From NCBI GenBank assembly GCA_035632395.1, contig DASQGX010000226.1, positions 1 to 6,608 on the forward strand: DNA of 6,608 nucleotides, given 5' to 3'. This DNA comes from REEB95 sp035632395. GTDB lineage: Bacteria > Pseudomonadota > Alphaproteobacteria > ATCC43930 > CGMCC-115725. The translations under genes and the position numbers were made by a program. The notes beneath the pieces were generated by a model, which worked only from the letters and a program-made list of their open reading frames with translations, was not told where the DNA came from and made no database searches. Shown one piece after another: positions 1-6,608 of this stretch; the first letter of the stretch is position 1; every line of letters begins with the position of its first letter.

Positions 1-52
1 AGCCCGGTCCCGTGCGCTTTTCGCCTCGCTCGCGCGAAGGACGGATCGGCAG

Positions 53-1849
53 ATGCATCTCTATCGGACGCATAATTGCGGCGAATTGCGCCTGGACCAC
101 GAAGGCAAGGCGGTACGGCTGTCGGGTTGGGTGCATCGCAAACGCGACCACGGCCAGCTGCTGTTCGTGGATTTGCGTGACCATTTCGGCGTGACGCAGT
201 GTGTGATCGACATCGCGAGCCCGCTGTTCAAGCAGGCCGACGCGCTCAAACTGGAAAGCGTCGTCACGATCACCGGCAAGGTCGTCCGGCGCTCGCCCGA
301 AACCGTCAACCCGAAGCTGCCGACCGGTGAGGTGGAGCTGCAGATCGCCGAGCTGGCGGTTCAGTCGGAAGCCGAGCCGCTGCCGTTTCCGGTCAATGCG
401 GAAGCCGAATATCCCGAGGACATGCGCCTCAAATATCGCTTTCTCGACCTGCGGCGGGAAACCGTGCATGCGAACATCATCCTGCGCGCACATGTCATCG
501 CGTCGATCCGCCGCCGCATGATCGACGCCGGCTTTACCGAATTCCAGACGCCTATCCTGACCGCATCGTCACCTGAAGGCGCGCGCGACTATCTGGTGCC
601 GAGCCGGCTCCATCCCGGCGAGTTTTATGCCCTGCCGCAGGCGCCGCAGCAGTTCAAGCAGCTGTTGATGGTAGCGGGCTTCGACCGCTACTTCCAGATC
701 GCGCCGTGTTTCCGCGACGAGGCCAGCCGTGCCGATCGCTCGCCGGGCGAATTCTATCAGCTCGACTTCGAAATGAGCTTCGTCACCCAGGACGACGTCT
801 TCGCCGCGATCGAACCGGTGCTGGCCGGCGTCTTTGAGGAATTCGCCAAGGGTAGGACAGTGACCAAGCCGCCGTTCCGGCGCATCGCCTTCGACGAGGC
901 GCTCGCCAAATACGGTACCGACAAACCCGATCTGCGCAATCCGATCACCATGTCGGACGTGACTGAAATCTTCCGCGGTTCGGGTTTCAAGCTGTTCGCC
1001 GGCATCGTCGCCAAAGATCCGGCGGCGCGGATCTGGGCGATTCCGGCGCCCGGCGGCGGCAACCGCGCGTTTTGCGACCGGATGAATTCCTGGGCGCAGG
1101 GCGAGGGCCAGCCCGGCATGGGTTACATCTTCTTCCGCGGCACCGAAGGCGCCGGGCCGATCGCCACCAATCTCGGACCGGAACGCACCGAGAGCCTGCG
1201 GACGCAGCTCGGCCTGAAGGACGGCGACGCGGTATTCTTCGTCGCTGGCCAGCCCGCGATCTTTCGGCCGTTCGCCGCCGCGGCGCGGCTCAAGCTCGGC
1301 CGCGACCTCAATCTGACGCGCGTCGGCGTCTTCGAATTCTGCTGGATTGTCGATTTCCCGATGTACGAACGCAACGAGGAGACCGGCAAGATCGAGTTCT
1401 CGCACAATCCGTTCTCGATGCCGCAAGGCGGCCTCGCCGCGCTCGAAAGCCAGGATCCGCTGACGATCAAGGCGTTCCAATACGACATTGTCTGCAACGG
1501 CGTAGAGCTGTCGTCAGGCGCGATCCGCAACCATCGCCCCGACATCATGTACAAGGCGTTTGCGATTGCCGGTTACAGCGCTGCCGACGTCGAAAGCCGT
1601 TTCGGCGGAATGCTCAATGCCTTCAAGTTCGGCGCGCCGCCGCACGGTGGCTCGGCGCCAGGCATCGACCGCATTGTCATGCTGCTGGCCGATACGCCGA
1701 ACATCCGCGAAATCGTCGCCTTCCCGATGAATCAACAGGCGCAGGACCTGCTGATGCAAGCACCGGCGCCGGTGCCACCCGAACGGCTGCGCGAGTTGCA
1801 CATCCGGATCGTCGTGCCGCCTGAAAAAGAAGCGAAAAAGCCGGGTTGA
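53..1849 (+). CDS. aspS: Aspartyl-tRNA synthetase, bacterial type, probably non-discriminating
   Basis: Class IIb aminoacyl-tRNA synthetase that charges tRNA with aspartate in the cytoplasm. The 598-residue length is normal for the bacterial form. The N-terminal OB-fold anticodon-binding domain spans about residues 1-110 and includes GWVHRKRDHG. Catalytic motif 2 is FRDE at 220-223, followed by ADRSPGEFYQLDFEMSF, the variant typical of alphaproteobacteria. The GAD insertion domain spans about 290-420. Motif 3 is GGSAPGIDR, with R540 as the class II arginine. The start at 53 matches the family N-terminus and has AAGGA 11 nt upstream. His33 lies where E. coli AspRS has Leu30; the equivalent His in Pseudomonas AspRS is linked to non-discriminating charging of tRNA-Asn, so the enzyme may also make Asp-tRNA-Asn for GatCAB (inference). 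No clear terminator follows it. Identity is very secure; the specificity is not proven. Confidence 0.98.
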   Translation: MHLYRTHNCGELRLDHEGKAVRLSGWVHRKRDHGQLLFVDLRDHFGVTQCVIDIASPLFKQADALKLESVVTITGKVVRRSPETVNPKLPTGEVELQIAELAVQSEAEPLPFPVNAEAEYPEDMRLKYRFLDLRRETVHANIILRAHVIASIRRRMIDAGFTEFQTPILTASSPEGARDYLVPSRLHPGEFYALPQAPQQFKQLLMVAGFDRYFQIAPCFRDEASRADRSPGEFYQLDFEMSFVTQDDVFAAIEPVLAGVFEEFAKGRTVTKPPFRRIAFDEALAKYGTDKPDLRNPITMSDVTEIFRGSGFKLFAGIVAKDPAARIWAIPAPGGGNRAFCDRMNSWAQGEGQPGMGYIFFRGTEGAGPIATNLGPERTESLRTQLGLKDGDAVFFVAGQPAIFRPFAAAARLKLGRDLNLTRVGVFEFCWIVDFPMYERNEETGKIEFSHNPFSMPQGGLAALESQDPLTIKAFQYDIVCNGVELSSGAIRNHRPDIMYKAFAIAGYSAADVESRFGGMLNAFKFGAPPHGGSAPGIDRIVMLLADTPNIREIVAFPMNQQAQDLLMQAPAPVPPERLRELHIRIVVPPEKEAKKPG

Positions 1850-1953
1850 GCGGGCTATGGTGCGGTGGAGGGGCTATACGCCGCCGTGCTAGCCTAATCA
1901 CAGGACGGGATTTTCATCGGATGGCCGTGGGCACACGAGCGGGCAAACACGTC

Positions 1954-2784
1954 ATGATAGTACGGCATGGCGGGGCATTGGTTGTGCTCGCGGCGGTGGC
2001 CGTCGCCGGCGCCCCTGCATCGGCCGCGAACATCGCGATCGATCCGCACGAGGCGCTCTATAACCTGACGCTCGAATCCGCCAAATCGGCGAGCGGCGTC
2101 GTCGGCGCCAACGGCGCGATGTTCTACAAATGGGGCGAGACCTGCGACGGTTGGACGCTCGAGCAGCGATTCCACCTGCGCATTTCCTATGCCGAAGAGG
2201 ACGCGACCGATATCAGCTCGATGGTCGTCACTTATGAATCGAAGGATGGCTTGCGCTACCGCTTCAACGAGCGCCGCCTGCGCAACGGCGAAGTCGACAC
2301 CGAAATTCGCGGCGAGGCGCATCTCGACGGACCGGGCAAAGGCGGCGTCGCGGAATTCACCAAGCCCGAGGCTGCGACCTTGAAGTTGAAGCCCGGTGTC
2401 CTGTTTCCAACGGCGCACACGCTGACGTTGATCGCGGCCGCCCAGGCACATCAGCAATTCATTTCGCGCTACGTCTTCGACGGTTCCGACGTCGAGAATG
2501 CGGGACAGGTCTCCGCCTTTATCGGCGGGGCGCTGCCGCCGCCCGGCCCCAAGGCGGCCAAGCCGCTCAATGATCCGCTGCTGCAACACACCGGCTGGCC
2601 GATTCGGTTGGCGTTTTTTCCGGCCAGCGACAGCGACGCGGCCGACCAGACCGAGCCCGATTACGAGCTCAGCATGCGGCTGCTGGAAAACGGCGTAACC
2701 CAGGATATGAAGCTCGATTACAGCGACTATGTCATCGCCGCCACCCTCAGCGACATCAAGCCACTGCCGCGTCCGGGCTGCTAA
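1954..2784 (+). CDS. eipB: EipB/DUF1849 family periplasmic cell-envelope integrity protein
   Basis: Predicted exported protein of the DUF1849 family, whose studied member is Brucella EipB, a periplasmic beta-spiral protein needed for envelope integrity under stress. From the ATG at 1954 the product has 276 residues. A signal peptide is visible: short basic n-region, hydrophobic core LVVLAAVAVAGA, and an A-x-A type site near residue 24 (ASA/AN). The mature part opens with HEALYNLTLESA, has the GxMxYxWxxxCDGW-like segment near 55-67, and is rich in alternating beta-strand patterns. It contains exactly two cysteines, C64 and the terminal C276, matching the conserved disulfide reported for EipB. 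An in-frame ATG at 1921 (AGGACGGGA upstream, spacing rather long) would add 11 residues and is also possible; the open frame extends back to 1846, overlapping aspS, but this looks non-coding. No alternative family fits. Confidence 0.9.
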   Translation: MIVRHGGALVVLAAVAVAGAPASAANIAIDPHEALYNLTLESAKSASGVVGANGAMFYKWGETCDGWTLEQRFHLRISYAEEDATDISSMVVTYESKDGLRYRFNERRLRNGEVDTEIRGEAHLDGPGKGGVAEFTKPEAATLKLKPGVLFPTAHTLTLIAAAQAHQQFISRYVFDGSDVENAGQVSAFIGGALPPPGPKAAKPLNDPLLQHTGWPIRLAFFPASDSDAADQTEPDYELSMRLLENGVTQDMKLDYSDYVIAATLSDIKPLPRPGC

Positions 2785-2800
2785 ACCGCGGAATACCGGG

Positions 2801-2923
2801 ATGGTTACCAAATATTAAGGTCCATGAACGTATGAACCGGTCAGGCGGTATACGGCAGGTGGCGATCGGGCGAGAAATCCGGCTCCCGCCCGTATAATCT
2901 TTTAACCACTTATCCCTAGGATA
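2801..2923 (+). promoter_or_regulatory. Putative divK-pleD promoter region with CtrA-like half-sites
   Basis: The 190-bp gap upstream of divK holds several signal-like elements. ATGGTTAC (2801-2808) and TTAACCAC (2902-2909) each match the alphaproteobacterial CtrA half-site TTAACCAT, or its complement, at 7 of 8 bases. A perfect TATAAT lies at 2893-2898, but no good -35 box sits 16-18 nt upstream. A 5-3-5 palindrome, TATCC-CTA-GGATA, lies at 2911-2923. CtrA control of divK is known in Caulobacter; its operation here is inference from short, AT-rich motifs. Confidence 0.4.
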
Positions 2924-2974
2924 CGGATCTGCCGGGCTTTGGAACGCGCAGAGGGCGGGGACAGGAACACCGAT

Positions 2975-3340
2975 ATGGGCAAGCGAGTCCTCATCGTCGA
3001 AGACAACGACCTCAACATGAAACTCTTCCACGACCTGTTGGAAGCGCACGGCTACGACATCCTGCAGACCAAGGACGGCATGGAAGCGCTGAAGCTGGCG
3101 CGCCAGCACCATCCAGACCTGATCTTGATGGATATCCAGCTGCCCGAGGTGTCCGGCCTTGAGGTCACCAAGTGGATCAAGGAAGACGAAGAGCTGCGCG
3201 CCATTCCGGTGATCGCGGTCACCGCATTTGCGATGAAGGGCGACGAAGAGAAGATCCGCGAAGGCGGGTGCGAGGCGTACATCGCCAAACCGATCTCGGT
3301 CGCCAATTTCCTCCAAACTGTTGCCCGCTTCCTGAACTGA
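2975..3340 (+). CDS. divK: Single-domain response regulator DivK
   Basis: A stand-alone receiver domain of 121 residues with no output domain, the architecture and length of DivK. In Caulobacter and rhizobia, phospho-DivK binds DivJ, PleC and DivL to set cell fate and lower CtrA activity. All phosphorylation residues are present: acidic pocket E9-D10, phospho-acceptor D53 (LILMDIQLP), switch T83 (VTAFAMKGDE) and K105 (AKPIS). The segment NDLNMKLFHDLLEAHGYD is close to known DivK proteins. The start at 2975 is chosen because it gives MGKRVLIVEDN, the family N-terminus, and has AGGA 8 nt upstream; the open frame extends 12 codons further to 2939 but without similarity. It lies 10 nt before pleD and is surely co-transcribed. 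A generic CheY-like protein is the only alternative, and the pleD neighbour argues against it. Confidence 0.96.
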   Translation: MGKRVLIVEDNDLNMKLFHDLLEAHGYDILQTKDGMEALKLARQHHPDLILMDIQLPEVSGLEVTKWIKEDEELRAIPVIAVTAFAMKGDEEKIREGGCEAYIAKPISVANFLQTVARFLN

Positions 3341-3350
3341 GTAAGCCGGC

Positions 3351-4745
<1,395 letters not shown>

Positions 4746-4773
4746 CGCCGGTCGGCCGCGACGCCGAATAGCC

Positions 4774-4803
4774 AAAAGCCGCATCCTCGGATGCGGCTTT
4801 TTT
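4774..4803 (+). terminator. Intrinsic terminator between convergent pleD and rpmG
   Basis: A 12-bp perfect stem, AAAAGCCGCATC (4774-4785) against GATGCGGCTTTT (4790-4801), closes a CTCG loop and runs into TTTTTT (4798-4803) on the plus strand. It lies 28 nt after the pleD stop. The A-run on the left arm supplies four U on the minus strand, so it can also serve rpmG, whose stop is 24 nt away. It is therefore probably bidirectional. Confidence 0.9.
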
Positions 4804-4826
4804 CATCGGCGCGGGTTGCCGCCAGC

Positions 4827-4997
4827 CTATTTGATCTTCGATTCCTTGAAGACGACGTGCTTCTTCGCGATCGGATCGTATTTCTTCAGCTCGAGCTTTT
4901 CGGTCTTGGTACCGCGCGGGTTCTTGTGCGTGACGTAAAAGAACCCAGTGTCCGCGCTGCTGACGAGCTTGACGATAATTGAGCCGCCCTTGGCCAT
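4827..4997 (-). CDS. rpmG: 50S ribosomal protein L33 (cysteine-free form)
   Basis: A small gene on the minus strand encoding 56 residues. The product starts MAKGGSIIVKLVSSADTGFF and contains KTEKLELKKYDPIAKKHVVF, ending KESKIK, an unmistakable L33 signature; the protein sits near the E site of the large ribosomal subunit. It has no cysteine, so it is the zinc-independent (C-minus) form. Usual bacterial L33 has 55 residues; here a glycine is inserted in NPRGTKTEK where relatives have R-T directly. The ribosome site is weak (GGAT about 8 nt before the ATG), but a good promoter lies upstream at 5033-5061. It converges with pleD on the shared terminator and diverges from the yjbQ-like gene. pleD next to rpmG is, to my recollection, a common arrangement in alphaproteobacteria. 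Confidence in identity is very high. Confidence 0.96.
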   Translation of the reverse strand: MAKGGSIIVKLVSSADTGFFYVTHKNPRGTKTEKLELKKYDPIAKKHVVFKESKIK

Positions 4998-5032
4998 GGC
5001 GTCGATCCGCGAAAGAATGGAAGAAGGGCCGG

Positions 5033-5061
5033 ACCATAGCGCCGCCGGGGCCCTATTTCAA
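5033..5061 (-). promoter_or_regulatory. Probable sigma70-type promoter of rpmG
   Basis: On the minus strand TTGAAA (complement of 5056-5061, 5 of 6 consensus bases) and TATGGT (complement of 5033-5038, 4 of 6) are separated by exactly 17 nt. Transcription would start near 5026, giving a leader of about 29 nt before the rpmG ATG at 4997. The position and spacing suit a constitutive ribosomal protein gene. It lies in the 93-bp divergent gap shared with the yjbQ-like gene, whose own promoter I could not identify. Confidence 0.6.
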
Positions 5062-5090
5062 GTCGGCCAACGCGGCGGGATGGCAGGAAA

Positions 5091-5519
5091 ATGACCAATA
5101 TCAGGGTGGCACAAGGACGGCTCGAAATTACCACCGCAGGCCAGGGGTTCTACGAGCTGACGGCGCAAGTGGCGGCATGGGTCGCTGAACAGGGAATCGG
5201 TACCGGCTTGCTGACGCTGTTCATCCGGCACACCTCGGCTTCGCTGCTGATTCAGGAAAACGCCGCCGCCGAGGTTCGCGCCGATCTGGCGGATTTCCTC
5301 GCCGGGTTGGCTCCCGAGGACCCCGCGCGCTGGCGGCACGACGACGAGGGCGCCGACGATATGCCGGCGCACGCGCGGGCCGCCTTGCTGCCGGTTCATC
5401 TCTCGATACCCATTGCGGACGGCCGGATGCTGCTCGGAACCTGGCAGGGGATTTACCTGGTCGAGCACCGGCGGCAGGCGCATCGGCGTGAAATCGTCCT
5501 CCATTTGACCGGTGAGTAA
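5091..5519 (+). CDS. YjbQ/UPF0047 family protein (secondary thiamine-phosphate synthase type)
   Basis: A compact single-domain protein of 142 residues, normal for the YjbQ (UPF0047) family. Members have weak thiamine-phosphate synthase activity, which gives them the product name, but their real role is unsettled. Family motifs are present: HTSASLLIQEN (H47-N57), H83 followed by DDEGADDMPAH (84-94), IPIADGRMLLGTWQGIYL (about 106-123) and a closing E-H-R. The histidines H47, H83 and H94 are candidate metal or substrate ligands. Where the family usually has a DP-acid step after EN-A (ENADPxV), this protein reads ENAAAEV, so the Asp-Pro is absent. The start at 5091 has GGCAGGAAA immediately upstream. 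It is divergent from rpmG and not clearly in an operon with the gene that follows. Cytoplasmic: no signal peptide or membrane segment is visible. Confidence 0.9.
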   Translation: MTNIRVAQGRLEITTAGQGFYELTAQVAAWVAEQGIGTGLLTLFIRHTSASLLIQENAAAEVRADLADFLAGLAPEDPARWRHDDEGADDMPAHARAALLPVHLSIPIADGRMLLGTWQGIYLVEHRRQAHRREIVLHLTGE

Positions 5520-5554
5520 CGTGCACATATGGCAAACGATGGAGCGATTGACTC

Positions 5555-5586
5555 GTGGCTGCCGCTGGGGAACCTTCGCCAGCCAC
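5555..5586 (+). repeat. Inverted repeat in the yjbQ-hpnK gap
   Basis: GTGGCTG (5555-5561) and CAGCCAC (5580-5586) can pair as a 7-bp stem with an 18-nt loop, in which CTGG and CCAG could form a competing inner stem. There is no U-run after it, so it is not a convincing intrinsic terminator. It may be a transcript-end structure for the yjbQ-like gene, or chance. Confidence 0.35.
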
Positions 5587-5678
5587 GGTGCATCAGCCGT
5601 GTGACCGTAGGATTCTAATGCGCACGCGACCGATCGGTGACGCGGGCCAACCGATATCGACATGATCATGGCAACATC

Positions 5679-6536
5679 GTGAAACAACTGATCGTGACTG
5701 CCGACGATTTTGGCCTGGTGCCTGCGGTGAACGAGGCCGTGGAGGAGGCGCATCGCCACGGTATCCTGTCGGCGGCGAGCCTCATGGTCACGGCACCGGC
5801 AGCCGCCGATGCCGTCGCCCGCGCTAAACGTCTGCCGCGCCTTGGCGTCGGACTTCATCTGGTGCTGGTCGATGGCCAGCCGGCGCTGCCGCCTGAGCAA
5901 ATTCCCGACCTCGTCGGACCCGATGGCCGGTTTCCGACGAACGTAACGATGGCCGGAATCAACATCTTTTTTCGGCCTCGCGTACGCGAGCAGCTCGAAC
6001 GCGAAATCCGCGCCCAGCTCGAACTTTTTCGCAAGACCGGTCTCGCGCTCGATCACGTCAATTCGCATCATCATTTTCACGTTCATCCGACCATCGCCGC
6101 GACGCTGGTTCGCCTCGCTTCGGAATACGGCATCAAGGCCGTGCGCGTACCGATCGAGGAGCCGATCGAGAGCTGGCGGGCCACCGGCGACCGGCTGGCC
6201 AGGCGCGTGTTCGGTTGGGCGAGCGAGGCGCCCTGGGCGGAATCGCTGCGTCGCCGGCTCGATCGCGCCGGAATCCGCTTCAACGATCGTGTCCTTGGCC
6301 TGAGCGATACGGGCGACATGCGGCGCGAGCGCGTCGCCCGTTATCTATCCAATTTGCCGGAGGGCGTGTCGGAACTCTATGTGCACGCCGCGGTCGAGCG
6401 GTGGAGCGGGCCTGGCTCCTGGCCACAAAATTATGCCTGCCGCGGCGAATTCGAAGCGCTTGTCGACGCCACTGTCATTGCAATCCTTCGACAGGCTGAT
6501 ATTCGCCCGGTTACGTTCGCCGCGTTAACGCCATAG
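5679..6536 (+). CDS. hpnK: HpnK-like YdjC-family carbohydrate deacetylase
   Basis: A YdjC/ChbG-fold deacetylase, best matched to the hopanoid-associated HpnK branch. HpnK is thought to remove the acetyl group from the N-acetylglucosaminyl hopanoid made by HpnI, before HpnJ forms the cyclitol ether. With the start at 5679 it has 285 residues. Visible motifs are LIVTADDFG (catalytic/metal D9-D10), NEAVEEAHRHGILSAASLMV, GVGLHLVLV (H60), LDHVNSHHHFHVHP (H130-H136 metal region) and ELYVHAA near the C-terminus. The GTG start at 5679 is chosen because VKQLIVTADDFG is where family proteins begin; another GTG at 5637 would add 14 residues lacking similarity, and neither has a good ribosome site. A TCTAAT box at 5614-5619 could be its -10. 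No other hopanoid gene is visible, so a related YdjC deacetylase with another sugar substrate remains possible. Confidence 0.85.
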   Translation: MKQLIVTADDFGLVPAVNEAVEEAHRHGILSAASLMVTAPAAADAVARAKRLPRLGVGLHLVLVDGQPALPPEQIPDLVGPDGRFPTNVTMAGINIFFRPRVREQLEREIRAQLELFRKTGLALDHVNSHHHFHVHPTIAATLVRLASEYGIKAVRVPIEEPIESWRATGDRLARRVFGWASEAPWAESLRRRLDRAGIRFNDRVLGLSDTGDMRRERVARYLSNLPEGVSELYVHAAVERWSGPGSWPQNYACRGEFEALVDATVIAILRQADIRPVTFAALTP

Positions 6537-6608
6537 GGGATAGAAACGCGTCGATCGTGGTCGCGCGGCTGAATTGAACGTATCGGCTAATCCGCGGCTG
6601 CCGGCGCC

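Noticed and set aside
1..52. A possible tail of an upstream gene
   Set aside because: More than one frame is open over this short stretch and none is recognisable; only the aspS ribosome site (AAGGA at 37-41) can be supported.
569..1480. A 303-codon open frame on the minus strand inside aspS
   Set aside because: It lies wholly antisense to a certain gene, its residues look like GC-rich shadow translation (many R, A, G, E), and no family is recognisable.
1894..2811. A 305-codon minus-strand frame covering eipB
   Set aside because: The plus strand carries a signal peptide, the paired cysteines and the DUF1849 pattern; the antisense product has no recognisable domain.
5550..5615. Two GANTC sites (5550-5554, 5611-5615) as CcrM methylation control of hpnK
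   Set aside because: Two sites in 159 bp is not far from chance, and nothing else suggests cell-cycle control of this gene.
5529..5618. A possible 29-residue leader peptide (ATG at 5529) between the yjbQ-like gene and hpnK
   Set aside because: There is no properly spaced ribosome site, no recognisable sequence, and no attenuator-type hairpin with a U-run after it.
5058..6086. A 342-codon minus-strand frame across the yjbQ-like gene and hpnK
   Set aside because: It spans two plus-strand genes and their gap; the motifs on the plus strand are unambiguous and the antisense product resembles no family.
6537..6608. A possible C-terminal end of a minus-strand gene (reads APAAAD then stop at 6587-6589)
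   Set aside because: Six codons at the window edge are too few to support a gene; any frame in GC-rich DNA can look like this.

Overview
This window reads as core chromosome of a GC-rich alphaproteobacterium, most likely in the Hyphomicrobiales (Rhizobiales). The main evidence is the divK-pleD cell-cycle pair, an EipB/DUF1849 envelope protein, an AspRS with the alphaproteobacterial motif 2 sequence, and an HpnK-type hopanoid deacetylase. Hopanoid capacity fits lineages near Bradyrhizobium, Rhodopseudomonas or the Xanthobacteraceae, but genus cannot be fixed by eye. I see no insertion sequence, phage gene, tRNA, rRNA, CRISPR array or sign of recent transfer.

Layout, left to right: aspS (53-1849, +) encodes aspartyl-tRNA synthetase. 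It is followed by eipB (about 1954-2784, +), an exported DUF1849 protein. A 190-bp gap holds two CtrA-like half-sites, a TATAAT box and a small palindrome. Next come divK (2975-3340, +) and pleD (3351-4745, +), 10 nt apart and evidently co-transcribed, ending at a strong hairpin terminator (4774-4803). A small gene, rpmG (4827-4997, -), encodes ribosomal protein L33 and converges on that same terminator; a good sigma70-type promoter lies upstream of it (5033-5061). Divergent from rpmG is a YjbQ/UPF0047 protein (5091-5519, +). After a 159-bp gap comes an HpnK/YdjC-family deacetylase (about 5679-6536, +). The last 72 bases hold no gene I can support.

Functionally, divK and pleD belong to one regulatory network: DivK is the single-domain switch that acts on cell-fate kinases, and PleD is the phosphorylation-activated diguanylate cyclase that makes c-di-GMP during the motile-to-sessile transition. 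EipB and HpnK both concern the envelope but are not linked here as an operon. aspS and rpmG are translation genes. YjbQ is a conserved metabolic protein of uncertain physiological role.

I looked for an undescribed system and did not find one. The items worth a second look are local: predicted CtrA control of divK, a probable non-discriminating AspRS, a one-residue insertion in L33, a substituted motif in the YjbQ protein, and an hpnK-like gene without visible hopanoid neighbours.
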